64,000 nt of DNA, taken from assembly GCA_020845755.1 (NCBI GenBank), contig JADLFE010000045.1, forward strand, positions 38,912 through 102,911, written 5' to 3'. Source of the stretch: Phycisphaerales bacterium. Its GTDB lineage: Bacteria; Planctomycetota; Phycisphaerae; Phycisphaerales; UBA1924. The notes under the pieces are model-generated. The model was given only the letters and a program-made list of their open reading frames with translations. It had not been told where the DNA came from and did not search any database. A program made the translations under genes and the position numbers. Below, piece by piece: positions 44,146 through 52,772 of the stretch; the stretch's first letter is position 1; each line of letters opens with the position of its first letter.

Positions 44146-44315
44146 CATGGGATGGAGGGGTCTGAGCGCGAGGCGAGGGCGTGCGACGGCAGGTCGCGCT
44201 GTGTGGACGGGTGAACAAACAGCGCAGGTCGGCTGTGCCGCTGGGATCGACACGAACACAGAACGCGATTCGCCGTTGGTGCCGCGTCTCGTTCGCATGA
44301 GAGCGGCCCTGAGGA

Positions 44316-46784
44316 CTATTCCATCAATCGCCACTCGAGGATACCGCCGGAGATGCCGTCCTGGAGTTGCACCTCAATGCGGAGGCCGGTGGTGCGGACG
44401 GGCATGAAGGTGGTACGGTTGTACTTGTCCTTTTCGATGCCGTAGGCGGAGGGGCTGGTGACCTCACGCCATTCGGTGCCGGCGTTCCAGAGGAGTTTCC
44501 ACGATGCGGGGAGAGCGCAGCCACCTCCGTGGTCTTTATCGCTGAACCAGAAGACCTCGATGCCAGAGACCTTGCGTGGCGTCTTGAAGTCGTATTGCAC
44601 CCACTCCTTCGTGCCGTTGTGCGGCCACCAGACAAAGTGTGTCTGCCCGCGCCCGAGCGAGTTTTCGGGTTCTTCGCCGTCATAGAGCGCCATGGGTGTG
44701 GCGTGCCCGGGGCAGAAGGATGCAGTGGCGGTGATTTCTGGGTCGGGCATGCGCTCGGCGAAGCCGCGATGCTCGGGGATCCAGACGATCATGGGGCCCG
44801 GCTCTCGGTTGTCCCACGCGTAGTACGGGATCGCGGTGAATGGAACGGCGAGGGCGGAATCGGCGGAGCGATAGAGTTCGCCGATCCACGCGGAGTCGTC
44901 ACGCACCTCGGCCGTTCCCTTCAGAACCGTGACGCCGCCGAGGAGGTCCTTCTGGAACTCGGCCTCGATGGGCGAGGCGCGGGTGACGGCCATGGAGCGG
45001 ATGTTCGGGCCGTTGTCGGCGCCTTCGAGGCAATAGACGATCGGGCCTCGCTGAAGAGCAAGACGCCCACGGTCCATTTTCACTTCCGGGTTGGCTTGGA
45101 TGCGCTCGACCTGGAGCGGCATCTGGAACATGACCTTGTCACCGGCCTTCCACTCGCGCTTGATGACGGCGTATCCGCGTTGCACGCGGTATTGGGCGGG
45201 CTGACCGTTGACGTTGATGGACTCGCCGCGTGACCAGCCCGGGAGGCGCAGGCGGAGTTCGAAGGTGACCGGCTTTTCGGGATCAACTCTGAATTCGACG
45301 TCGCCCTCCCACGGATACCTCGTCTCCTGCGTGACCTTCACGGGGATGTCGGCAATTTTCACACTGGCAGTGCTGCCGACGTAGAGGTTGACGAGGAGGG
45401 CGGCGTTATTCGCCGAGTCGGAGCCCGTGGCGTAGATCATGCCGCCGAGTTGTCCCACGAGACGGAGCACGTTGGGCGGGCAGCAGGCGCAGCCGAACCA
45501 TGGCTGGCGATGGTGCTTGCCGCGGCTGGCGAGCGGGTTGACATAAAAGAAGGCGTCGCCCTTGAGCGAGACGCCAGAAATCACTCCGTTGTAGAGCCCG
45601 CGTTCCATGACGTCGACGAAGCGAGCGTCGGCGAACAAGAGGTTCATGCGGTGGTTCCAGAGGACCAGGCCGATGGTGGCACAGGTCTCGGCGTAGGCCT
45701 GATCGTTGGGCAGGTCGTAGGGGATGGTGAAGCCCTCGTTGCCGCCGCTGGAGCCGATGCCGCCGGTGACATACATATTTTTGAAGACCAGATCGGCCCA
45801 GAGGGATTGGAGCGGGCCGACGAGCGTGCGGTCGCTTGTGGCCATGGCGATGTCGGTCGCGCCGCTGTAGAGGTACATAGCGCGAACAGCGTGCCCCACC
45901 ACCGCTGTCTGCTCACGGAGGGGCTTGTGGTCCTGGGCGTATTCGCCGAAGAGTTCGCGTCCATTGGCTACGCCGCGTTCATCGATGAAGAACTTGGAGA
46001 GTCTGAGGTATCGCTCGTTGCCGGTTTCCTTCCACAGTTTGACGAGCGCGAGTTCGATTTCCGGATGGCCGCACACATTTCGGGTCTTGCCTTCGCCGAA
46101 GGTCTTGTCGAGAAGGTCAGCGTATTTCGTGGCGATGTCCAGGAGGGTGGTCTTGCCGGTGGCCTGATGATGAGCGACCGCTGCCTCGAAGAGGTGCCCT
46201 GCGCAGTAGAGTTCGTGCATGTCCTTCAGGTTGGACCAGCGCTTGGTGGGCTCCTGGAGCGTGTAGTAGGCGTTGAGGTATCCATCGGGCTGCTGGGCCG
46301 CGGCGATGGTCGCGATGAGTTCATCGAGTTTGGCATCGACCCTGGCGCGGAACGCGGCGTCGTCGCTGGTCATCATCGCAAGGGCGGCCCCCTCCATCAT
46401 CTTGTAGACGTCGGAGTCGTTGAAGAAGTAGCCCTCGTACTTGCCCTGCAACTTGCCCGAGGCACGGTTGAAATTGTCGATACGCCCGGTGTCGCTGCAC
46501 TGCTTGATGTTGGCGTTGAGCGTTGACTCCGCGTTGATCCTCTGCTTCGGCGCCCAGAATTCGTCGGTGATGCGGACATCGCACGCGGGAACGGCCGAGA
46601 GCGTGCCGGTCATCTGCTTGGCGATCGACCTCTCGTCGCTCGTGTTGGTCGACCTGACGGGCGGCGTGTCCTGTGCCTGCGCAAGCGTGCCCGCGGCGAA
46701 CGCGATCGCTGTAACGACAACGATGGGAATAGCGGCGGAGTGCCAAAGGCCGAGTCGCGGACGGTGAAGAGCGGCGAATGACAT
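44316..46784 (-). CDS. Secreted GH127 beta-L-arabinofuranosidase-type glycoside hydrolase
   Basis: About 822 residues with a Sec signal (IPIVVVTAIAFAAGTLAQAQ). It belongs to GH127 (formerly DUF1680): FYNDSDVYKMMEGAALAMM-like alpha-toroid start, NLKDMHELYCAGHLFEAAVA, HPEIELALVKLW, then the zinc/catalytic cysteine motif WFGCACCPPNVLRLVG near residues 427-440. A further beta-sandwich and a C-terminal domain of ~150 residues follow. GH127 enzymes release beta-L-arabinofuranose using a cysteine nucleophile bound to zinc. ATG 46784 has AGGAG eight bases upstream. Liberated arabinose could feed the ribulokinase gene near the left end. Exact linkage specificity cannot be read from sequence. Confidence 0.85.
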   Translation of the reverse strand: MSFAALHRPRLGLWHSAAIPIVVVTAIAFAAGTLAQAQDTPPVRSTNTSDERSIAKQMTGTLSAVPACDVRITDEFWAPKQRINAESTLNANIKQCSDTGRIDNFNRASGKLQGKYEGYFFNDSDVYKMMEGAALAMMTSDDAAFRARVDAKLDELIATIAAAQQPDGYLNAYYTLQEPTKRWSNLKDMHELYCAGHLFEAAVAHHQATGKTTLLDIATKYADLLDKTFGEGKTRNVCGHPEIELALVKLWKETGNERYLRLSKFFIDERGVANGRELFGEYAQDHKPLREQTAVVGHAVRAMYLYSGATDIAMATSDRTLVGPLQSLWADLVFKNMYVTGGIGSSGGNEGFTIPYDLPNDQAYAETCATIGLVLWNHRMNLLFADARFVDVMERGLYNGVISGVSLKGDAFFYVNPLASRGKHHRQPWFGCACCPPNVLRLVGQLGGMIYATGSDSANNAALLVNLYVGSTASVKIADIPVKVTQETRYPWEGDVEFRVDPEKPVTFELRLRLPGWSRGESINVNGQPAQYRVQRGYAVIKREWKAGDKVMFQMPLQVERIQANPEVKMDRGRLALQRGPIVYCLEGADNGPNIRSMAVTRASPIEAEFQKDLLGGVTVLKGTAEVRDDSAWIGELYRSADSALAVPFTAIPYYAWDNREPGPMIVWIPEHRGFAERMPDPEITATASFCPGHATPMALYDGEEPENSLGRGQTHFVWWPHNGTKEWVQYDFKTPRKVSGIEVFWFSDKDHGGGCALPASWKLLWNAGTEWREVTSPSAYGIEKDKYNRTTFMPVRTTGLRIEVQLQDGISGGILEWRLME

Positions 46785-46978
46785 GGTCAGGCTCCTGACT
46801 GGCGCGGTGACACGCCGTGCGACAGCATATCGCACGAGCAATCAACGGGCACGCCGGCCATGATCGAGCAGTCCGTGACCATCAGCCGTGCCAAAGCGGC
46901 CGGCTGGTTTGCTCGCGATTTCTCCGTGCGCGCCTGGGCGACACCGAAACGGGCGATCCGCGCCGGATCACCGGGCAT

Positions 46979-47662
46979 CTACTTCTTCGCCAGGAGGTCG
47001 TCGATCTGGCGATTGAGTTCGGTGTCGCTGGGCGAGGTGCGGGTGTCGAAGCGAGCGACGACGTTACCGCTGCGATCCACGAGGAACTTGGTGAAGTTCC
47101 ACTTGGGATCGCCGCCGACCGGCGCGGGCTGGGCGGCGAGCTTCTTGTACAGCGGGTGCTGATCGTCGCCCTTGACGCTGATCTTGGAGAACATGGGGAA
47201 GGTGACGCTGTATTCGCTGGCGCAGAACTTCTTGATGTCGGCCTCGGTGCCAGGTTCCTGGTTGCCGAAGTTGTTGGCGGGGAAGCCGATGATCACGAGG
47301 CCCTTGTCCTTCTTGTCCTGGTAGAGTTTCTCCAGACCCTTGTACTGACTGGTGTACCCGCACTTGCTGGCGACGTTGACCATGAGGATGACGGAGCCCT
47401 TGTAGTCCTCGAGGTTCTTCTCGTTGCCGTCGATGTCCTTCATCTTGAAGCCAAGGACATAGGGGTCGGCCTTCTCAGCCGGCTGATCGGCTTGCTTGTC
47501 CGACGGCTTGGCTTCGGGTTTGATCTCGGGCTTCTTTTCCGGCGGCTGGGTCGCGGGCTTATCTTGGGGCTTGGCGGCGGGTTGGGCCGGCTGCGTGAAG
47601 CCCACGGCGCCCAAGGCAACAGCGGCTATGAGTCCAAGGACGGCGAGTTTGGCGTTGTTCAT
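46979..47662 (-). CDS. Exported glutathione peroxidase-family protein
   Basis: A ~227-residue protein with a signal peptide (KLAVLGLIAAVALGAVGFTQ) and a ~40-residue Pro/Lys-rich linker, then a glutathione peroxidase domain. The peroxidatic cysteine is in VNVASKCGYTSQYKGL, the Gln in FPANNFGNQEPG, and the Trp/Asn of the tetrad in PKWNFTKFLVD. It carries Cys, not selenocysteine, and likely reduces peroxides with thioredoxin-like donors. Start at ATG 47662; a GTG 18 bases upstream is possible. It follows the GH127 gene on the same strand, but with a 194-base gap. Confidence 0.86.
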   Translation of the reverse strand: MNNAKLAVLGLIAAVALGAVGFTQPAQPAAKPQDKPATQPPEKKPEIKPEAKPSDKQADQPAEKADPYVLGFKMKDIDGNEKNLEDYKGSVILMVNVASKCGYTSQYKGLEKLYQDKKDKGLVIIGFPANNFGNQEPGTEADIKKFCASEYSVTFPMFSKISVKGDDQHPLYKKLAAQPAPVGGDPKWNFTKFLVDRSGNVVARFDTRTSPSDTELNRQIDDLLAKK

Positions 47663-47785
47663 TTGGTTCGAACTCCTCACTCAAAGGTCGGACGCGCGGC
47701 GGGCGTGCGAGTTCCTGGCCGCGGATGCGGTTCAAGTGTAAGCCCGGCACGAATCCGGGCGAGGCGCGACGGCGTACCCTCGCGT

Positions 47786-48613
47786 GTGATTCGTCTTTCG
47801 CGCCGAGTCAGATTTGCTGTGTTCCCGTGGGATCGTGCCCAGGCGGGGCACGGCGGGAACGGATACGCGGGCGACCCTGCCTGCGAAGGGCTGTGCGCAC
47901 ACTACGAGATCGAGGTTTCGTGCGCGGCCAAACCGGATCCAGCGATCGGGTATGTGATCGATATCAAGCGGGCGGACGCGGCGGTGCGGAATGTGGCAGT
48001 GCCGCGGATCCAACGCGCGATGACGAGCGATGCACGCACGTCGCCGGCCATGCTGATGCGCGAGATAGGGCTGGAACTCTCGCGTGAACTGGATCGCGCC
48101 GGGACGCCGATCGGCGAGCGGGTCCGCTGGTTTCTCTCCCCCACGTACAGCGTCGAGGTTTCGATGAAGTCCGAGCCAAACACGATCACACCGGTGCTTG
48201 TCCGCCAGAGATTCGACTTTGCGGCGTCGCACCGATTGCACGTGCCGTCGCTGTCGGACGAGGAGAATCAGCGGCTCTTTGGCAAATGCAACCACCCGTC
48301 AGGGCACGGGCACAACTATCAGATCGAGCCGTGCGTGGAGTGGCGCGGCGGCGAGCGCGATGCGGGGTTTGACCTCGCGGCGTTTGAGCGGCTGGTGAAG
48401 CGGATCATCATCGATCGCTTCGACCACAAGCACCTGAATCTTGATACACGCGAGTTTGCGAGCCACGGGGGCGTGAACCCGACGGTCGAGAACATCGCGC
48501 GGGTGTTCTTCGGCCTGCTCTCGCCGGAATTGGCGGCGTGGTCAAAGCACGCGAGCCTGCGCTCGATCACGGTGTGGGAAACGGACCGCACGAGCGCGAC
48601 GTTCCCGGCGTGA
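47786..48613 (+). CDS. 6-pyruvoyl-tetrahydropterin synthase / QueD-type protein with duplicated T-fold
   Basis: About 275 residues. The C-terminal half (from ~135) is a complete PTPS/QueD domain: FDFAASHRLHVPS, then NHPSGHGHNYQIE with the zinc histidines, DRFDHKHLNLD, and NPTVENIARVFF with the Thr-Glu pair. The N-terminal half repeats the same topology (GHGGNGYAG, LCAHYEIEVSCAA, GYVIDIKRADAAVRN) but has lost the zinc-binding histidines, so it is probably non-catalytic. Such proteins make 6-carboxytetrahydropterin for queuosine, or tetrahydropterin. GTG 47786 was chosen because the repeat begins there. No other queuosine gene is nearby. Confidence 0.8.
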   Translation: MIRLSRRVRFAVFPWDRAQAGHGGNGYAGDPACEGLCAHYEIEVSCAAKPDPAIGYVIDIKRADAAVRNVAVPRIQRAMTSDARTSPAMLMREIGLELSRELDRAGTPIGERVRWFLSPTYSVEVSMKSEPNTITPVLVRQRFDFAASHRLHVPSLSDEENQRLFGKCNHPSGHGHNYQIEPCVEWRGGERDAGFDLAAFERLVKRIIIDRFDHKHLNLDTREFASHGGVNPTVENIARVFFGLLSPELAAWSKHASLRSITVWETDRTSATFPA

Positions 48614-48913
48614 GTTTCGCCGACGACATGGCCTGTCGGTCGCAGTTCGATGCATATCAGTTGGAATGATCTCGCGTCGCGCAACGAAACGCCGTCGAGC
48701 GAACCGCGGACTGTCGGGACAGTGCGCCCCGACGAACGATCAGACCCTCGATCATCGGGACCAGTGCCAAGATCTCGGGCACATGGCTGCTTCGATCGCC
48801 TGCCGTAACTTCGTTGTCGTCATGTGTCTGACGCTGACGGCACGACGAAACCAGCGCGGGCCGCGATTCCTGCCGTGCCTCACGGTGCCCTGCGATATCT
48901 CAAGATCAGACTT
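48614..48913. other. Convergent intergenic region
   Basis: No gene is supported. GTCGGG (48709-48714) and CCCGAC (48729-48734) could form a short stem without T-run. Two genes converge here. Confidence 0.3.
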
Positions 48914-49573
48914 TCACGTTTTCGGTGCCGGGCGCGGCGCCGCGCGTCGGATGATCTCTTCGACTCCAGCACCCGCCCGCTCAAAGGCCCCGGGGTCATG
49001 CGTGAGCACGAATGTCTGATTCCCGGCCTGGAGCATCGCCTGTAGTTCAAAGGCCATCTGCGACAGATCAGAGCGGGCGTCGATTTCTCCGAGATCCCGG
49101 GCTTCGTCAAGGCATGCACCGAGCAGCGCCTTCCAATCCGAGATGCAGCCAAGCAACCGCTCCCGGACCCGCCCGGGACGAGCAACGATTCCGGCGGCAA
49201 CGGCCGCGAAGAAGCACCCGCCCGGAAACACGCCGCTGCGCACATGGTCAAAGAACGCGTCTCGGATCGTCCTCAGGCGTGCAATACCGGGCGGGGCCGA
49301 CCTGACTCGAGCGACAACAGTCTCGCCGAAGATGCGCTCCGCCTCGGCGATGGTGGCGATCTCCATTTCTTCCTTGGAGCCGAAGTGAGCGAACAAACTG
49401 CTCTTGCTGAGACCAAGTTCTTTGGCTAACGCTCCGAACGAGATGCCATCGAAGCCGTGAAGGCTTGCAGCGCGAGCAGCGGCAAGAAGCACCGCTTCTC
49501 GCGTGCGAACGCCGTCGACCCGGGGCTTTCGACCTGTGTGCTGTGCTGCTGACGTGTTCTCGGTGAAATTCAT
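48914..49573 (-). CDS. TetR-family transcriptional regulator
   Basis: A 219-residue regulator. The N-terminal HTH is typical: REAVLLAAARAASLHGFDGI, SFGALAKELGLSKSSLFAHF and GSKEEMEIATIAEAERI. The C-terminal helical ligand domain contains GGCFFAAVAAGIVARPGRV, as in TetR_C domains of regulators with unknown ligands. It is divergent from a methyltransferase gene and shares a 93-base region with paired operator-like palindromes, so it probably represses both genes. ATG 49573 is the only good start. Confidence 0.87.
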   Translation of the reverse strand: MNFTENTSAAQHTGRKPRVDGVRTREAVLLAAARAASLHGFDGISFGALAKELGLSKSSLFAHFGSKEEMEIATIAEAERIFGETVVARVRSAPPGIARLRTIRDAFFDHVRSGVFPGGCFFAAVAAGIVARPGRVRERLLGCISDWKALLGACLDEARDLGEIDARSDLSQMAFELQAMLQAGNQTFVLTHDPGAFERAGAGVEEIIRRAAPRPAPKT

Positions 49574-49593
49574 ATGGCCTGTTTGACTATAGC

Positions 49594-49638
49594 ACGAACG
49601 GTCGTATTATCAACACGCTTGAATAAGACGACCGTTCG
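49594..49638. promoter_or_regulatory. Paired TetR operator candidates
   Basis: ACGAACGGTCGT (49594-49605) and ACGACCGTTCGG (49628-49639) are near-palindromes and inverted copies of each other (11 of 11 bases), spaced 34 bases apart. They lie between the divergent TetR and methyltransferase genes. Confidence 0.75.
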
Positions 49639-49666
49639 GTTTAATGGATACAGAGAGGAGCAATCA

Positions 49667-50494
49667 ATGCGGAGTCAGGAATGCGGAAGAGTGAACTTTG
49701 TTCAGGTGAAGTCAAAGCAGCAAGCCGCTTGGGCCAGCGGGGACTTCTCCAAGGTTGCCAGCCGGATTGTCTGGGTCGCGGAACAACTCGTTGAATCCGC
49801 CGACGTCCAGGCCGGAGATCGCGTGCTGGATGTAGCGACCGGCAGCGGGAACGCAGCGATCGCAGCGGCACGGAGGAACGCGGTCGTCGTGGGTGTCGAT
49901 TATGTGCCTTCTCTGCTCGAGCGCGCCCGTCTTCGCGCAGAGGCGGAGCATCTCGACGTCGTGTTTCTCACCGGTGATGCCGAGGATTTGCCGGTCTGCG
50001 GCGAGTCCTTTGATGTGGTCACGAGCGTGTTTGGTTCGATGTTCGCCCCAAACCAGTATCTCGCGGCGGATGAACTGTCGCGGGTCTGCCGTCCGGGCGG
50101 AAAGATCGCGTTGGCGAGTTGGACTCCCACCGGGTACATCGGTGAGATGTTCGAGATTTTCTCCCGGTTTATTCCCCCCACGCCGGGGCTGGAGTCGCCG
50201 ATGCTCTGGGGACACGCGGATCGACTCGAGGAACTGTTCCGTCCGAACGCTGCGACGTTCGTGCACACGCGGCGGAATTGCCTCTTCAAGTGGAGGTCCG
50301 CCGAAGAGAACCTGAACTTCTTCCGCACCTATTACGGCCCGACGTTGCGGGCATTTGAGCGGCTCGATGAGGTGACCGGCAAGGAGCTGAGCGAGGCGTT
50401 GATCGATCTCTCCCATCGATTCGACCGAAACAAGGGACGCGGCGCGCTGTGCATGGAGGGCGAGTATCTCGAGACCGTCATCACGAAGCGATGA
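49667..50494 (+). CDS. Class I SAM-dependent methyltransferase
   Basis: A 275-residue methyltransferase with the SAM motif I VLDVATGSGNAAIAAARRNA near residue 48, motif post-I VVVGVDYVPSLLERARL, then FLTGDAEDLPVCGESFDVVT and LSRVCRPGGKIALASWTPTG. The C-terminal part fits UbiE/COQ5-like or small-molecule methyltransferases. ATG 49667 has GAGGAG six bases upstream. It is controlled by the divergent TetR gene, so it may respond to a small-molecule inducer or detoxify one. Substrate unknown. Confidence 0.84.
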   Translation: MRSQECGRVNFVQVKSKQQAAWASGDFSKVASRIVWVAEQLVESADVQAGDRVLDVATGSGNAAIAAARRNAVVVGVDYVPSLLERARLRAEAEHLDVVFLTGDAEDLPVCGESFDVVTSVFGSMFAPNQYLAADELSRVCRPGGKIALASWTPTGYIGEMFEIFSRFIPPTPGLESPMLWGHADRLEELFRPNAATFVHTRRNCLFKWRSAEENLNFFRTYYGPTLRAFERLDEVTGKELSEALIDLSHRFDRNKGRGALCMEGEYLETVITKR

Positions 50495-50608
50495 CGATCG
50501 GAGAAGCGTCCTCAGGCGGGGTGCGATCGGGGAAGAGAGGCCTCACGACACGGTCGCGCTCCGTCTACGCTGTCGCAGCGGCGTCATCCTGCCGCGAGAG
50601 GAGTTCAC

Positions 50609-52561
50609 ATGATTCTCCTGGGCTCGCTCGTGCTTTCCGCGTGTATTTCGGGCGGGCCGGAGTGGTACCCGCTGTCATCGCTTGATCTCGCGCCGATGCG
50701 GCAGGGCTGGGGCGCGCCCGCCAAGAACATGGCGGTCGAGGGCAAGCCCATGACGCTCGGCGGGAAGAGGCTCGAGAACGGCGTCGGCACGCACGCGCCG
50801 AGCACGATGTGGCTGGAATTAGGCGGCAAGGCCGAGCGGTTTACCGCGACGGTCGGCGTGGACGACGAAGTGATGGGCAAGCCGGGGAGCGTGGTGTTCA
50901 AGGTACTGGCGGATGGGCTCACGCTGTTCGACAGCGGCGTGATGAAGCCGGGCATGCAGCCCAAGCAGGTCGACCTTGATCTCACGGGCCTGTCGAAGAT
51001 GCTTCTGATTGTGACCGAGGCGGGCGACTCGATCGACTATGACCACGCGGATTGGGGCGACGCGAAGATCCTGGCTACCGCGGCGCCGAGCACGATGAGC
51101 GCGCCTGCGGAAGATCGCGTGGTTCTCACGCCCAAGCCATTGCCCACGCCGCGCATCAACGGCGCGATGGCCTGGGGCGTTCGGCCCGGATCGCCGGTGC
51201 TGTACACGATCGCGGCGACGGGCGAGCGGCCCATGGAGTTCAGGGCGGACGGTCTGCCCGATGGGGTGACGCTTGATTCCAGGACCGGCCGGCTCTCGGG
51301 GAGTATCGCCAAGGCGGGCGAATACCCGGTGGTGCTCCACGCCAAGAACGCCAAGGGCGTGGCGGAGCGGACGCTGATGCTGGTGTGCGGAGAGACGCTG
51401 GCGCTCACACCTCACATGGGATGGAACAGTTGGTATGTGTGGGAAAATCACGTGACCGATGCGAGCATGCGTGCCGCGGCGGACGCGATGGCCAGCACGG
51501 GGATGATCGATCACGGCTACATGTACGTGAACATCGACGACTGCTGGGCGATCAAGCCCGGCGCGAAGGACCCGCTGCTCTCGGGCAAGGAACGGGACGA
51601 GCGCGGTCGCATCAACGCCAACGGTCGATTCCCGGATATGAAGGGGCTCACGGACTACATCCATTCCAAGGGGCTGAAGGCGGGGATCTACACGTCGCCG
51701 GGCAAACTGACCTGCGCGGGGTTTGTCGGCTCGTATCACCACGAGGCCGAGGATGCGGCGCGGTTTGCGGAATGGGGCTTCGATTTCCTGAAGTATGACT
51801 GGTGCAGTTACGAGGACGTGTCGGGCGGGCACGGGAGGGCGGAACTGCGCAAGCCATATGAGTTGATGGCCACATTGCTGAAGGACCAGCCCCGCGACCT
51901 GGTGCTGAATCTGTGCCAGTACGGCATGGGAAATGTGTGGGAATGGGGCAAAGAGGTGGGCGGGCACAGTTGGCGCACCGCGGGCGACCTCGGCGGGTCG
52001 TTCGAGGGAATCGCCAGCGCGATGTTCAGGGACGGATTCGGGCTGGCGGAACGCGCGGCGTTCTCCGGGCCGGGCGGATGGAACGACCCGGACTATCTGC
52101 TGCTTGGCTACATCAGCAATTGGAAGGGGAGCACGTCGCCCACGCCGCTGACACCCAACGAGCAGTACACGCACGTGTCGCTGTGGTGCTTGCTCGGCGC
52201 GCCGTTGATCTTCAGCGGCGACATGACGCGGCTGGATGAGTTCACCCTCGGGCTTCTGACCAACGACGACCTGATCGATGTGGACCAGGACGTGCTGGGG
52301 AGGGCGGGCTCGCGCGTGGCGATGGACGAAGCGACGGCGACCGAGGTGTGGGCCAAGCCACTCTCGGACGGGAGCGTTGCGCTCGGGCTGTTCAACCGCG
52401 GCGAGTTTGAGGGCACGGTCAAGGCCAGGTGGATCGATGTCGGGCTGAGCGGCCCGCGTGCGGTGCGTGATCTGTGGCGGCAGAAGGACTTGGGCCAGTT
52501 CGCGGACGGATTCGAGGCCGTTGTGCCGCGGCACGGGTGTGTCGTGATCCGTGTGAAATGA
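50609..52561 (+). CDS. Lipoprotein GH27 alpha-galactosidase with NPCBM domain
   Basis: 650 residues. A short lipoprotein signal ends in LVLSAC (Cys12). An NPCBM-type carbohydrate-binding domain covers about residues 18-150 (GWGAPAKNMAVEGKPMTLGG, NGVGTHAPSTMWLELGG), followed by a small Ig-like domain. The GH27 catalytic domain starts at TPHMGWNSWYVWENHV near 268. The nucleophile is the Asp of KYDWC (Asp397) and the acid/base lies in GPGGWNDPDYLLLG. It would cleave terminal alpha-galactose (or N-acetylgalactosamine/arabinopyranose) at the cell surface. A separate C-terminal beta domain completes the fold. ATG 50609 has GAGG about ten bases upstream. Confidence 0.88.
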   Translation: MILLGSLVLSACISGGPEWYPLSSLDLAPMRQGWGAPAKNMAVEGKPMTLGGKRLENGVGTHAPSTMWLELGGKAERFTATVGVDDEVMGKPGSVVFKVLADGLTLFDSGVMKPGMQPKQVDLDLTGLSKMLLIVTEAGDSIDYDHADWGDAKILATAAPSTMSAPAEDRVVLTPKPLPTPRINGAMAWGVRPGSPVLYTIAATGERPMEFRADGLPDGVTLDSRTGRLSGSIAKAGEYPVVLHAKNAKGVAERTLMLVCGETLALTPHMGWNSWYVWENHVTDASMRAAADAMASTGMIDHGYMYVNIDDCWAIKPGAKDPLLSGKERDERGRINANGRFPDMKGLTDYIHSKGLKAGIYTSPGKLTCAGFVGSYHHEAEDAARFAEWGFDFLKYDWCSYEDVSGGHGRAELRKPYELMATLLKDQPRDLVLNLCQYGMGNVWEWGKEVGGHSWRTAGDLGGSFEGIASAMFRDGFGLAERAAFSGPGGWNDPDYLLLGYISNWKGSTSPTPLTPNEQYTHVSLWCLLGAPLIFSGDMTRLDEFTLGLLTNDDLIDVDQDVLGRAGSRVAMDEATATEVWAKPLSDGSVALGLFNRGEFEGTVKARWIDVGLSGPRAVRDLWRQKDLGQFADGFEAVVPRHGCVVIRVK

Positions 52562-52772
52562 CATGCCGCGGACTGATTTGTCTGCGAAGGAGTGGGATGC
52601 ACTCACAAGCCCCGTGATATCCAAAGGAGGACGTTGCGTTGTTGCGCGGCGTCTGGCGGTCTGGGTCGTTCGGACGTATTCGCCAGAGCGACTGTCGCCC
52701 CAGGTTTCACGGCGGGGCGGCGGAAGTGCCGATTGTCTCTCCTGAAAATCGTTTGGGGAGAGGCGGGCGCTG

